Shown in pieces: positions 38,520-48,083 of a stretch of 64,000 nt of DNA (positions are counted from its first letter, which is position 1; every line of letters starts with the position of its first letter). Source of the stretch: Acidobacteriota bacterium (GTDB taxonomy: Bacteria > Acidobacteriota > Terriglobia > Terriglobales > Acidobacteriaceae); NCBI GenBank assembly GCA_021846985.1, contig JAJZVX010000005.1:1-64000 (forward strand). The letters are read 5' to 3'. The notes beneath the pieces were generated by a model. That model was given only the letters and a program-made list of their open reading frames with translations, was not told where the DNA came from and did no database searches. The position numbers and the translations under genes are program-made.

Positions 38520-38557
38520 AAGCCGTAATTGCGCCCTGTCGTGCAGGGGCGCGGCTT
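38520..38557. terminator. Second hairpin facing the Lrp regulator gene
   Basis: AAGCCG (38520-38525) pairs with CGGCTT (38552-38557), enclosing GCGCCCTG/CAGGGGCGC. It lies 14 bp beyond the stop of the convergent Lrp gene and may terminate it. Confidence 0.4.
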
Positions 38558-38570
38558 TACGTCTCGCAAA

Positions 38571-39080
38571 TCACTTTTCCTGGCGGGAACTCCTGGCTTG
38601 CGGCCTGGGCCACTCCAGATTCTCCGGCCCCAGCAGACTCTTCTCGATCATCGATGTCAGCACAAGCGAAGTCGAAGTGGTGCCGTAAGGCGTGAGTTGG
38701 TCGATCACGTCCCTCAGGTGCTCCACAGACATGACACTGACCTTCAGAATGAACGAATCCTCTCCTGTCCCCCGGTAACACTCCCGGATCTCCGGCATGG
38801 CGTGAACGCGCGCCGTAAGTCTCTTCAGCACATCGCCCACAACGCTCATGCGGATAAACGCGGTGATCGGCAATCCGACGCTTTGGGGGCTGATCTCAGC
38901 CCGATAGGCGCGAATGATCCCCTCATCTTCCATCCGGCGCACCCGTTGCGCCACGGCGGGAGTGGACAGGCCCACTCTGCGTCCCAGTTCCGCAAAGGAG
39001 ATGCGCGCGTCATTCTGCAGTTCGGTCAGCAGTTTCCAGCCCAGTGGATCGAGCAGCTTTTCCTGTCTTTGTGTGCTCAT
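38571..39080 (-). CDS. Lrp/AsnC-family transcriptional regulator
   Basis: A protein of 169 residues. The N-terminal AsnC helix-turn-helix (WKLLTELQNDARISFAEL, then VGLSTPAVAQRV) is followed by an AsnC_trans_reg/RAM domain (ITAFIRMSVVG, YRGTGEDSFILKVSV) that usually binds an amino acid and assembles octamers. A polar C-terminal tail extends it slightly. It is divergent from the tyrosine phenol-lyase-like gene with a 165-bp shared upstream region, so it probably controls that gene in response to an amino acid (inference). Confidence 0.93.
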   Translation of the reverse strand: MSTQRQEKLLDPLGWKLLTELQNDARISFAELGRRVGLSTPAVAQRVRRMEDEGIIRAYRAEISPQSVGLPITAFIRMSVVGDVLKRLTARVHAMPEIRECYRGTGEDSFILKVSVMSVEHLRDVIDQLTPYGTTSTSLVLTSMIEKSLLGPENLEWPRPQARSSRQEK

Positions 39081-39161
39081 TCGCTCCCATTTGACGATCT
39101 TGTATTAACGAACGTAAAGTGCGCAGGCGATTCTCCTTATACCCTATCTCATTCTGCCTGA

Positions 39162-40634
<1,473 letters not shown>

Positions 40635-40820
40635 AAGCGGAAGCCTGTTTGCCCGAGAAGGGCCGGGCGCGTTGGCCAGGTTTGCCGTCCGCTGCCGAGT
40701 CGGCAGGCCGGGGCCGTTCTCTGCGCACGCCCGATCGGAGTTGTTGGGCGGTTTGCGGGGGCCGCGGGTACAGGGTTACGGGCAAGACGGCGAAAGGATG
40801 CTCCAGGGACGCTATGTCCG

Positions 40821-40839
40821 ATAACAGATATTCTGTTAT
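40821..40839. terminator. AT-rich perfect dyad between convergent genes
   Basis: ATAACAGA (40821-40828), TAT, TCTGTTAT (40832-40839): a perfect 8-bp inverted repeat, strikingly AT-rich for this genome. It lies between the lyase gene and the convergent PhyH gene. It could be a bidirectional terminator or a protein-binding site. Confidence 0.4.
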
Positions 40840-40903
40840 TACGGAAGCCGCCTGCCTGCGTGCCTCTTATCCCGTTCTGCTGCCAATCCTTCTGCTGCCC
40901 TCT

Positions 40904-41710
40904 TCACCGCGCCGCACCGGCCTCTTCAATGCTTATGGCGCTGAACGCCGGGCGCCCATATCGCTCGACCGGCGGCGTTCCCGCCGGGTTTAGATGAAAT
41001 TCATCCACGCCACGGCAGAGGTATGCCTTGAAATTCGGATTCACGCCCAGGTCGTTCTTTACCTCCGTGCCCGAGTAGCGAATCGTCAAGCCAGCCCTGC
41101 GGCGCGCCGACGGGTTGGCCGGCGAACTGTGCACGCAGCGATCGTCGTGCAACGAAACCTCTCCAGCCTTGAGCCGGAATTGAACGGCATCCGATTCCTG
41201 GAAGATCCCCGTCTCCAGTTCCAGGGTCAGAACGGAGGTCGTCTCCACGGACCGCCTGTGCTTGAGCAAACCGTGCAGATGCGAACCCGGAATCACCTTC
41301 ATGCCGCCGTTCTCCTCATCCACGTCGTCAAAGGCCAGCCACACGGTTACTGTATGGTGCGGCGCCATCGGCCAATAATACGCGTCCTGGTGCCAGCCTA
41401 CGGTTGATTGGCTGAACGGCTCCTTGATGAAAAAGCTGCTCGCCCAGCAATAGAAGTTCGGCCCCAGAATTCCCTCCACCAGGTCGTGGATGCGGGGATT
41501 CATCACGATCTCGAAGAGGTATGTGCTGGTCTCGTGCCACTCCCGTATATCTTTGGCGGTCTCACCCGGTCGTAGCAAGGCCAGCAGGCGAGGCAATTCC
41601 GCATTGATACGTTCCATCTCCCGCGGCGTATAGATCCGCGGCAGGCCGAGCAGATAGCCATATTGCCCGTAGAACTCCTTCTGTTCCTTGCTGAGTGCAA
41701 AGCTGCCCAT
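40904..41710 (-). CDS. Phytanoyl-CoA dioxygenase (PhyH) family protein 1
   Basis: A protein of 268 residues of the Fe(II)/2-oxoglutarate dioxygenase fold. Iron ligands are His107 and Asp109 (VGWHQDAYYW) and His194 (RCVHSSPANPS), with a following Arg (RRRAGLTIRY) for 2-oxoglutarate. These enzymes hydroxylate varied small molecules, so the substrate is unknown. The ATG at 41710 is set by GAGGAGAC upstream. It lies 56 bp downstream of a paralog on the same strand; the two share the W-H-[Q/E]-D-[A/S]-[Y/F]-Y-W core and are probably an operon. Confidence 0.88.
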   Translation of the reverse strand: MGSFALSKEQKEFYGQYGYLLGLPRIYTPREMERINAELPRLLALLRPGETAKDIREWHETSTYLFEIVMNPRIHDLVEGILGPNFYCWASSFFIKEPFSQSTVGWHQDAYYWPMAPHHTVTVWLAFDDVDEENGGMKVIPGSHLHGLLKHRRSVETTSVLTLELETGIFQESDAVQFRLKAGEVSLHDDRCVHSSPANPSARRRAGLTIRYSGTEVKNDLGVNPNFKAYLCRGVDEFHLNPAGTPPVERYGRPAFSAISIEEAGAAR

Positions 41711-41766
41711 GACAACGTCTCCTCGGGGCTGTGCTGCATTCGATGGAGGAATATGCCGGCCGGAAC

Positions 41767-42570
41767 TCAGTGCCCGTTCCCCTGCCGGCGGCGGTAGCGC
41801 GCCAGTTCCTCGTAACTCTTGCTGGGGTCGCCGTATTGATTCCCTGCCAGATCCTTGCCGCGAGCAAGGTAGATGTTGTGCGCCGCATAGGCCTCTTGAC
41901 TCATCTTCACCGACGACGGCATGTAGCGCATGGTGTAGCCGCACCGGCGCATTGCGCTGGTGTTCGGCGGGCTTCCGTGCAGCAGCCGCCCGTCGTGCAG
42001 GCTGGCATGGTTCGGCTGCAGTTCGATCAGCACGGCTCTGCCGTCGTCAATCGGCTTGCGCTTCACCTCCCAGGGCAAAACGTTCTTGTCCGGATCCACC
42101 TGCTCATGCTCGCTGGTTCCCGCCAGCGTGCGTGGAATCACGAGCATGGCACCGTTCTCTCGCGTGCTTGGGTCGATGGCCAGCCACACGGTTACCACCT
42201 GGATCGGCGACATCATGTGGCTCCAGTAAAAGCTATCCTCATGCCAGGGAACCCGTTTGCCGTTGCCTTTTGGCTTGCAGATAAAGTGACTCGAAAAGAG
42301 CGCAATATCCGGACCGATAATCGGCTCCACCAGGTCAAGCACCTCGTCGGCAAAGAGCCACTCGAAGAGCTTCGTGTCGGCAAAGTGCGGCACATCCATG
42401 CTCTCCGGCCGCACGTCTTCGGGCAGTTGCGCAAGCTCCGCCTCGAAATGCTCCTTCAGCGCCTCGAACTTCTTTTCTGGAAAGACAGGTTCCTCGTAAA
42501 CCAGGAAACCTTCACTGCGATACTCATTCACCTGCTCCGCAGACAGGCGAAGCGTACTCATCTCTGCCAT
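41767..42570 (-). CDS. Phytanoyl-CoA dioxygenase (PhyH) family protein 2
   Basis: A protein of 267 residues. Iron ligands are His110 and Asp112 (VPWHEDSFYWSHM) and His198 (RLLHGSPPNTSAMRR). It is clearly related to the next gene but distant, so an old duplication or two steps of one pathway. Motifs such as VTVWLAIDPSTRENGAM and VIPRTL are typical of the family. It is first of the two-gene unit. About 245 bp separate it from the upstream bifunctional nuclease gene, so it probably has its own promoter. Confidence 0.88.
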   Translation of the reverse strand: MAEMSTLRLSAEQVNEYRSEGFLVYEEPVFPEKKFEALKEHFEAELAQLPEDVRPESMDVPHFADTKLFEWLFADEVLDLVEPIIGPDIALFSSHFICKPKGNGKRVPWHEDSFYWSHMMSPIQVVTVWLAIDPSTRENGAMLVIPRTLAGTSEHEQVDPDKNVLPWEVKRKPIDDGRAVLIELQPNHASLHDGRLLHGSPPNTSAMRRCGYTMRYMPSSVKMSQEAYAAHNIYLARGKDLAGNQYGDPSKSYEELARYRRRQGNGH

Positions 42571-42815
42571 AGGCGACCTCTCGCTCTTGCGGGTCTGCGG
42601 CGTCTGCTCCCAACGCGCGACGGCAGACCGCCAGAGCGGTTGGCATGCTCAACAGGGGAAATCTGCCGCTCGGCTGGTCTTGGATCGCTTCACCGGGGAG
42701 GACTCTGGGGAATCGACGCTCCGCTCCGCAATGCCCGCATCCTAGTCGGCCCGGGCAAGGGGTGTCAATCTTGACTTCTTGCCGCGCGCAACTTCTCCGG
42801 CGGCTTTGGCCTCCG

Positions 42816-43304
42816 CTACATCTTGTAGTGTCCCAGATCCTCGTCATTCAGGCCTTCCAGCCAGCCGCGCAACTGCTCTGCGGTCGGACCGTCCGGCGGG
42901 CCGGCCGTATTCAGCTTGGCCGTTTGCAGCACCTTTTCGGTCACAAAGATCGGGCAGTCGGCTCGCAGAGCCAAAGCGATCGCGTCCGACGGCCTGGCAT
43001 CCACGGCCAGTGGTTCGTCGCCCTGACGGAGCCACAAAACCGCGTAGAACGTATCATCTTTCAATTCACTGATGACCACCCGCTCCAATTTGGCGTTCAG
43101 GTGACGGATCAGGTTCCGGGTTAGATCGTGCGTCATCGGGCGCGGCGCGGCCACCTTTTCGATCTCGAAGGCAATGGCATTGGCCTCGGGAATCCCCACC
43201 CAGATGGGCATCACGGTATCTGAAGACACATCCTTCAGAACCACGATGGGCATGTTCGTGGCCGGGTCCATCATCAGTCCGCGTATCCGCACCTCGATAT
43301 CCAT
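42816..43304 (-). CDS. Bifunctional nuclease family protein (DUF151)
   Basis: A protein of 162 residues with the DUF151/BFN core: MPIVVLKDVSSDTVMPIWVG, EANAIAFEIEK, RPMTHDLTRNLI, and VDARPSDAIALALRADCPIF. Family members have been reported as DNase/RNase in plants and are widespread in bacteria with poorly known roles. GGGAGAGGG precedes the ATG. It starts 27 bp after the end of miaB on the same strand, so the two are co-transcribed, which may hint at an RNA-related role. Confidence 0.92.
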   Translation of the reverse strand: MDIEVRIRGLMMDPATNMPIVVLKDVSSDTVMPIWVGIPEANAIAFEIEKVAAPRPMTHDLTRNLIRHLNAKLERVVISELKDDTFYAVLWLRQGDEPLAVDARPSDAIALALRADCPIFVTEKVLQTAKLNTAGPPDGPTAEQLRGWLEGLNDEDLGHYKM

Positions 43305-43331
43305 GACTTCCCTCTCCCCGTGACACCGATC

Positions 43332-44651
43332 TTAGACCGCCTGGCCAACCAGGCTGTTTGGATGCGTAGTGGTGATTCTCACGTTCAGGTAAGTGCCGGG
43401 TGCGGGAGCAATGGCCTGCGCGCAGGAGAAATTGACCGGCTTGTTCTGGCTGCTTCGTCCGACCACCTGCTCTCTCGCCGGATTGAACCCTTCAACCATT
43501 ACTTCCACAGTTTGGCCTAAATGCTTGGCGTAATTGACTCTTTGAATTTCCCTCTGGCGCTCAAGCAATACTTGAAGCCGGCGCGCCTTTTCCTCGTCCG
43601 GAATCGAATCAATCATCGTCAAAGCCGGGGTATTCGGCCGCGCCGAGTATTTGAATCCGAAGACGCAATCGTACTCAACCTTCGCCAGCAAGTCCATGGT
43701 TTCAATAAAGTCGTCTGGCCTTTCGCCTGGGAAACCCACAATGATGTCCGTGGAAAGCGAGATCGGCCGGCGCGCTGCCTTCAGCCATGCGATCTTTTCC
43801 AGGTACTCTTCGGCGGTATAGTCGCGGCGCATCGCGTTCAGGATGCGCGACGAGCCCGATTGCACGGGCAGGTGCACGTGGTCGCACAGCGCCGGCACGG
43901 CGTCGATAGCTTCCACGATGTCGCGCGTAAAGTCGCGCGGATGGCTGGTGGTGAAACGCACCCGCCGGATGCCCACGGTCTCGCCCACTGCCGCCAGCAA
44001 CTCCGCGAAGCTCCGCTTCCCTTCCGGGTCGCGATAGCTGTTCACGTTCTGGCCCAGCAGTTGGATCTCCGTATACCCCTGGTCCGCGATGCGTCTGGCC
44101 TCATCGAGAACGGACGACGACCTTCGGCTGCGCTCCTTGCCCCGTGTGTACGGCACCACGCAGTAGGCGCAGAACTTGTCGCATCCCTCGATAATGGTGA
44201 TGTAACCACGGTAGGGGTTTTGCCGCGCCGTGAACTCGGTTTCGAAGGTCTCTTCGGTCTGGCGGTCGTCCAGCCCGGTGATGCGCTTCTCGCCTGCCTC
44301 CAACCGGCTCAACATCTCCGGCAGCCGCCGGTAGGAGGCCGATCCAGACACCAGCGAGACATGCGGCGCCCGCGCAAAGATCTTCTCGCCTTCCTGCTGC
44401 GCCACACAGCCCAGCACGCCAAAGCGTTTGCCTGCCTTGTACAGTGTTTTGTAATCCTGCAGGCGGTGAAAGACCTTCTGCTCCGCCTTATCCCGGATCG
44501 AACAGGTGTTGTAAAGGATCAGGTCGGCCTCTTCCTCGCTCTCGACCCGCCGGTAGCCCTGCTGCTCCAATGTGCCAATGACCTTTTCCGAGTCATGGGC
44601 ATTCATCTGGCAGCCGAAGGTCTCAAGATAAAAGGTTCTGTCGGTTGCCAT
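43332..44651 (-). CDS. miaB: tRNA-2-methylthio-N6-dimethylallyladenosine synthase
   Basis: A protein of 439 residues. The N-terminal UPF0004 domain has the second-cluster cysteines Cys14, Cys50 and Cys82 (TFGCQMN, LYNTCSIRD, LGCVAQ). The radical-SAM CxxxCxxC is Cys157/161/164 (GCDKFCAYCVVPYTRG), and a C-terminal TRAM domain follows. It adds the methylthio group at A37 of tRNAs reading U-starting codons. The ATG at 44651 is preferred (GGGGA five bases upstream) over the in-frame ATG at 44657. The order of blocks and the IRDKAEQKVFHRL signature point to MiaB rather than MtaB or RimO. Confidence 0.95.
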   Translation of the reverse strand: MATDRTFYLETFGCQMNAHDSEKVIGTLEQQGYRRVESEEEADLILYNTCSIRDKAEQKVFHRLQDYKTLYKAGKRFGVLGCVAQQEGEKIFARAPHVSLVSGSASYRRLPEMLSRLEAGEKRITGLDDRQTEETFETEFTARQNPYRGYITIIEGCDKFCAYCVVPYTRGKERSRRSSSVLDEARRIADQGYTEIQLLGQNVNSYRDPEGKRSFAELLAAVGETVGIRRVRFTTSHPRDFTRDIVEAIDAVPALCDHVHLPVQSGSSRILNAMRRDYTAEEYLEKIAWLKAARRPISLSTDIIVGFPGERPDDFIETMDLLAKVEYDCVFGFKYSARPNTPALTMIDSIPDEEKARRLQVLLERQREIQRVNYAKHLGQTVEVMVEGFNPAREQVVGRSSQNKPVNFSCAQAIAPAPGTYLNVRITTTHPNSLVGQAV

Positions 44652-44833
44652 AGCCATCCCCAGTATACCGCGCCCGGAATTTCGCCGGCGCGCGGTTCCC
44701 TGTCCCAGCAGCCGAAAGCCAACTGCGACGGCTCTGCGCGCGGCCTCCAACTGGCCGTGATTGATTCGCCATCATGGGAAGTTCACCCCCGGGGTGATCT
44801 CTGCTGTATTTTGGAAGCTCGACCGTGTTGCGC

Positions 44834-45175
44834 TTAACGTAAACCCGTGTGCAGATAAGCCAACAGCGCCTGCATCTGGTCTTCTGTAAAGCGCCTTGCA
44901 AACGACGGCATCATTCCCTTTCCTCCGAGCACGGTCCATCGCACCGCGGTGTCTGTGGCCGGCAGCCCGCTGGGCAGCGCTTTGCGCTGAAAGAGCCGAT
45001 GGAGGTCCGGCGGCGCCTTTTTCAGGGCCAGATCGTTGTCTTCGTGGCAGTGCGCGCACCGCACTGTGTAAAGCTGCTTTCCTTCCCTTTCCTGCGGGGT
45101 CAGCTCGCCTTGCCGGTGGCAGGCGGTAAGGGCGAAAGTGATCCCCGCGGTCATCGCGGCGCAGCATAGGAGCAT
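44834..45175 (-). CDS. Small c-type cytochrome, probable lipoprotein
   Basis: A protein of 113 residues with an N-terminal lipoprotein signal (AGITFALTAC, Cys19) and a single class I haem site CAHCH (40-44). A distal Met ligand is likely in GGKGMMPSF (Met88/89). It would carry electrons in the periplasm, anchored to a membrane. The partner oxidase or reductase is not in view. It is divergent from the thioesterase gene and upstream of miaB by 180 bp. Confidence 0.88.
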   Translation of the reverse strand: MLLCCAAMTAGITFALTACHRQGELTPQEREGKQLYTVRCAHCHEDNDLALKKAPPDLHRLFQRKALPSGLPATDTAVRWTVLGGKGMMPSFARRFTEDQMQALLAYLHTGLR

Positions 45176-45296
45176 GCGGACATCTCGCAGAGAATTCAGC
45201 GAATGGCCTCCGTGCAGTTCCTCTCATTCTACGGCTCCGCAAGAAAGCCGCGCGGCGGCGCAGACCCGCGATCGCACCCCTGTGTAATCTGAAAGC

Positions 45297-45728
45297 ATGA
45301 CCCATCGGCGCGAAACGCTCAGGCCCCTTTCTCATTCCGCGCAGAATCGCTGCTTTGGATGCGGCCCGGCCAATCCCACCGGACTCCAGCTTGAGTTCCA
45401 GATCGCGGAAGATGCCACCGTTGTCTGCCAGACCAGCGTTGGCAGCGCTTTCGAAGGCCATCCAGGCTATCTTCACGGCGGCATCATTGCCTCCTTGCTC
45501 GACGAAGCCATGAGCAAGGCCGTGCGCGCGCGCGGTGTCACGGCGATGACGCGGAAGCTGGAGATCGAGTACCTTCGTCCCGTACCCTCCGGAGCCACGC
45601 TGCGCATCGAAGGCCGCCATCTTCGCGGGGAAGGCCGCAAGCACTGGGTTGGAGCAGAGATAAAGGACGAGACCGGCGCGGAACTGTCCCGCGGCACGGG
45701 CTTGTTCATCGCCGTGCGCGTTCCCTAA
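45297..45728 (+). CDS. PaaI-type hot-dog thioesterase
   Basis: A protein of 143 residues of the 4HBT fold. NRCFGCGPANPTGLQLEF at the start and the active-site helix HPGYLHGGIIASLLDEAMSK are typical of PaaI-like acyl-CoA thioesterases. The substrate is unknown. It stands alone, convergent with the flagellar operon end. Confidence 0.9.
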   Translation: MTHRRETLRPLSHSAQNRCFGCGPANPTGLQLEFQIAEDATVVCQTSVGSAFEGHPGYLHGGIIASLLDEAMSKAVRARGVTAMTRKLEIEYLRPVPSGATLRIEGRHLRGEGRKHWVGAEIKDETGAELSRGTGLFIAVRVP

Positions 45729-45798
45729 GGCATTGTGCCTTCTGCCCCGCGCCGAAACCGCTGCTTTCGCGTTACCACTCTCTCCCGGGCAAGCGCGA

Positions 45799-45818
45799 CC
45801 GCGCGTGCGGACGCGCGG
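45799..45818. terminator. Hairpin between thioesterase and flgE genes
   Basis: CCGCGCGT (45799-45806), GCGG, ACGCGCGG (45811-45818): a perfect 8-bp stem with a 4-base loop. There is no T tract. Its position between convergent ends suits a terminator. Confidence 0.4.
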
Positions 45819-45867
45819 GGCTGGATCGGAAGAAGAAAGGCCTTGGCTGCCCCTGCCCGCATCAGCC

Positions 45868-47409
45868 TCAATGAATCATGTTGATGGTGTCCTGCGTAAC
45901 GGTATCGAAGGTAGTCACCGCCTTCGAGTTGGCCTCAAACGCGCGCTGCGCAATGATCAGGTTCGAAAACTCAGAGGAGATGTTCACATTCGAGGCCTCC
46001 AGCGAGCTGCCTTCGATCGTGCCCCGCCCGCCCGAGCCGGCCACACCCACCGACGCGCTGCCCGAAGCCGTCGTCGCCGCATACTCCGAGGAGCCCACCG
46101 CCTGCAGGCCCTGCTCGTTATTCACCGTGGCTATCACCAGTTGCCCCACATCCTGCGTTTCTCCATTGGAGTAGCTCGCCGTCACGGTGCCGTCCGATCC
46201 AATCGAAAAATCCTGGTACTGGCCGCTGGCATATCCATTCTGGCTGGTTGACGAAGGAGCCGACGAACCCGAGTTCACGGTCTGACTCAGATCGCCCGCG
46301 CCGTTGGAGCCAAAAAGCTGCCAGTTCAGGGTCATCGTCGCCGCGCCGTCCGACAGTCCTGCAAACGAGATGCCGCTCACGTCGGCCGCCGGGCTTACCA
46401 GGTTGCCGCTGGCATCGAAGGTTAAACTCCCGCTTGCCGACGCCGAGGCCACCGGATCCTGAATCACGCTGCCGGTCGTCGATAGATTGGTTCCGGTAAT
46501 CGTCAACTGCCCGCCCGCCGACGAGCTGGCGGTTACGCCCGTAATCCCTGCCGCCGTGATCGCGTTTTGCAGGGCCGTGGCATAAGCGCTCACCGTCTCT
46601 CCTGCCGTTGCCGTGGGCGGCGTGATGGTTGCCGTTCCGCCGCTCGCCGTCTGTCCGGTAATCGTCAGGTTGGTTGCCGGGTTGACCGTGGCCAGTGTCG
46701 CGCCGCTCGATCCGAAATTGTAATGGATGGTTGAAACTCCGCCCGCGTAGCTCGAATTGGCCCCCAGCGTGTCGGGCATGGAGATGTTGTAGGACCAGGC
46801 GTTGGTCCCCGTCTTGGTGTAGGTCACTGTCGCCTCGTAGCTGTTGCCCAGCGAATCGTATACCTTCACCTGTCCCGTCGCCGTGTCGCCGATCGCCGCC
46901 GCCGAATTCAGATTCTGCGTCAAGCTGAAATTCGTCGTGGCCGACGGCTTCATTACCTGGCCAACAGGAATGGTGATGTCGCTCAGGCTGCCGGCCGTGT
47001 TCACCGTGCCGTTCGTTGCGCCGTAGCCCATCACCGCGCGCCCGTCGGCGCTCTCCAGCACGCCGTCCGAGCTGAGCTGGAAGTTGCCGTTGCGCGTATA
47101 AAGCTGTTCGCCGCCGGCATCCAGAACAAAAAATCCCGATCCGTTGATCGCCGCGTTGGTCGAAAGGCCGGTGGAGGAGATCGAGCCGCTCGAAAAATCC
47201 GTGGTGTTCGCCGCCACCTGCACGCCCGAGCCCACCTGGATGGCGTTTCCTGATCCTTCCGTGCCCATCTGCTGATACAGAAGATCGCTGAAGCTCGTCG
47301 TTTGTGCTTTAAAGCCCGTCGTGTTCATGTTCGACAGATTGTTGGCAATGGTATTCAGAGCCTTCGAATCGGCGTTGAGGCCGGTGAGTGGGATGTAAAA
47401 GCTTGCCAT
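45868..47409 (-). CDS. flgE: Flagellar hook protein FlgE
   Basis: A protein of 513 residues. The N-terminal rod motif (FYIPLTGLNADSKALNTIAN, NLSNMNTTGFK) and C-terminal motif (NLIIAQRAFEANSKAVTTFD) are the conserved ends of axial proteins. The Ser/Thr/Gly/Ala-rich middle forms the exposed hook domains and is large, as often in longer FlgE. It polymerises into the universal joint between rod and filament. It is the last gene of the flagellar operon in view, about 105 bp after flgD. Confidence 0.93.
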   Translation of the reverse strand: MASFYIPLTGLNADSKALNTIANNLSNMNTTGFKAQTTSFSDLLYQQMGTEGSGNAIQVGSGVQVAANTTDFSSGSISSTGLSTNAAINGSGFFVLDAGGEQLYTRNGNFQLSSDGVLESADGRAVMGYGATNGTVNTAGSLSDITIPVGQVMKPSATTNFSLTQNLNSAAAIGDTATGQVKVYDSLGNSYEATVTYTKTGTNAWSYNISMPDTLGANSSYAGGVSTIHYNFGSSGATLATVNPATNLTITGQTASGGTATITPPTATAGETVSAYATALQNAITAAGITGVTASSSAGGQLTITGTNLSTTGSVIQDPVASASASGSLTFDASGNLVSPAADVSGISFAGLSDGAATMTLNWQLFGSNGAGDLSQTVNSGSSAPSSTSQNGYASGQYQDFSIGSDGTVTASYSNGETQDVGQLVIATVNNEQGLQAVGSSEYAATTASGSASVGVAGSGGRGTIEGSSLEASNVNISSEFSNLIIAQRAFEANSKAVTTFDTVTQDTINMIH

Positions 47410-47514
47410 GCGCGTCTCCTTTGCGTCTCGTCCAAAATCCGTTCCGGCCCCGTGGGCCGCCTGACATCCTGCGCGGCATCCCGCCGCCTGCGCTTCTGCC
47501 GTGCTTGGCTGCGG

Positions 47515-48027
47515 CTATGGCCGGCCATTCAAGGCGCTTGCCACATGGTTGGCGGCCGCCGAGCTCTCCGGCACATTGAGATTGCCCAAGACAATCCTGG
47601 CTCCATGCGCTGCGGCTCCGGCCACGCCTGGCGCCGGCCTGTCCGCGCCGGAGCTGCTCGCCGCTTGCGCCGTAGCGGTCACCTGCGGGCTGGTACTCTG
47701 CCCGCTCTGGCCGGTTGCACTCGCACTCGCGGTCGTGGTGGGCGACATCGTCTGGCCCAGCGCGGTCTGCAGGTTCTGGTTAATCGAAATCAACTGCTCC
47801 AGGCTGTTCACGTTCACCAACTGGTTGATGTACTCGTTGGGATCGGTGGCAGCCGTCGGATCCTGGTTCTGCATCTCCGTCACCAGCAGGGTGAGAAAGT
47901 CGTTCGCCGAGATTGTGGCCGAGTTGTCACTGCTGCCACTGCTGGTTCCGTCTGTCTGCGCCGTGCTCGACGCCGCCTGCGCGTGCGCCGTGGGGTACGG
48001 ACTCCAAACTCCGCTTGCTGCTGCCAT
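47515..48027 (-). CDS. flgD: Flagellar hook assembly (capping) protein FlgD
   Basis: A protein of 170 residues with the conserved FlgD N-terminal part: ANDFLTLLVTEMQNQDPTAA, TDPNEYINQLVNVNSLEQLI. The C-terminal beta domain of longer FlgD proteins is absent, leaving a Ser/Thr/Ala-rich tail. FlgD caps the growing hook. The frame is open far upstream (to 48732), but the ATG at 48027 has AGGAGG six bases before it and lies at the family start. Confidence 0.9.
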   Translation of the reverse strand: MAAASGVWSPYPTAHAQAASSTAQTDGTSSGSSDNSATISANDFLTLLVTEMQNQDPTAATDPNEYINQLVNVNSLEQLISINQNLQTALGQTMSPTTTASASATGQSGQSTSPQVTATAQAASSSGADRPAPGVAGAAAHGARIVLGNLNVPESSAAANHVASALNGRP

Positions 48028-48083
48028 CTTCTGCCTCCTGCTTTCCTCTCGGCCGCACCGCATTGCGCCGCCGGAACCTGCCG

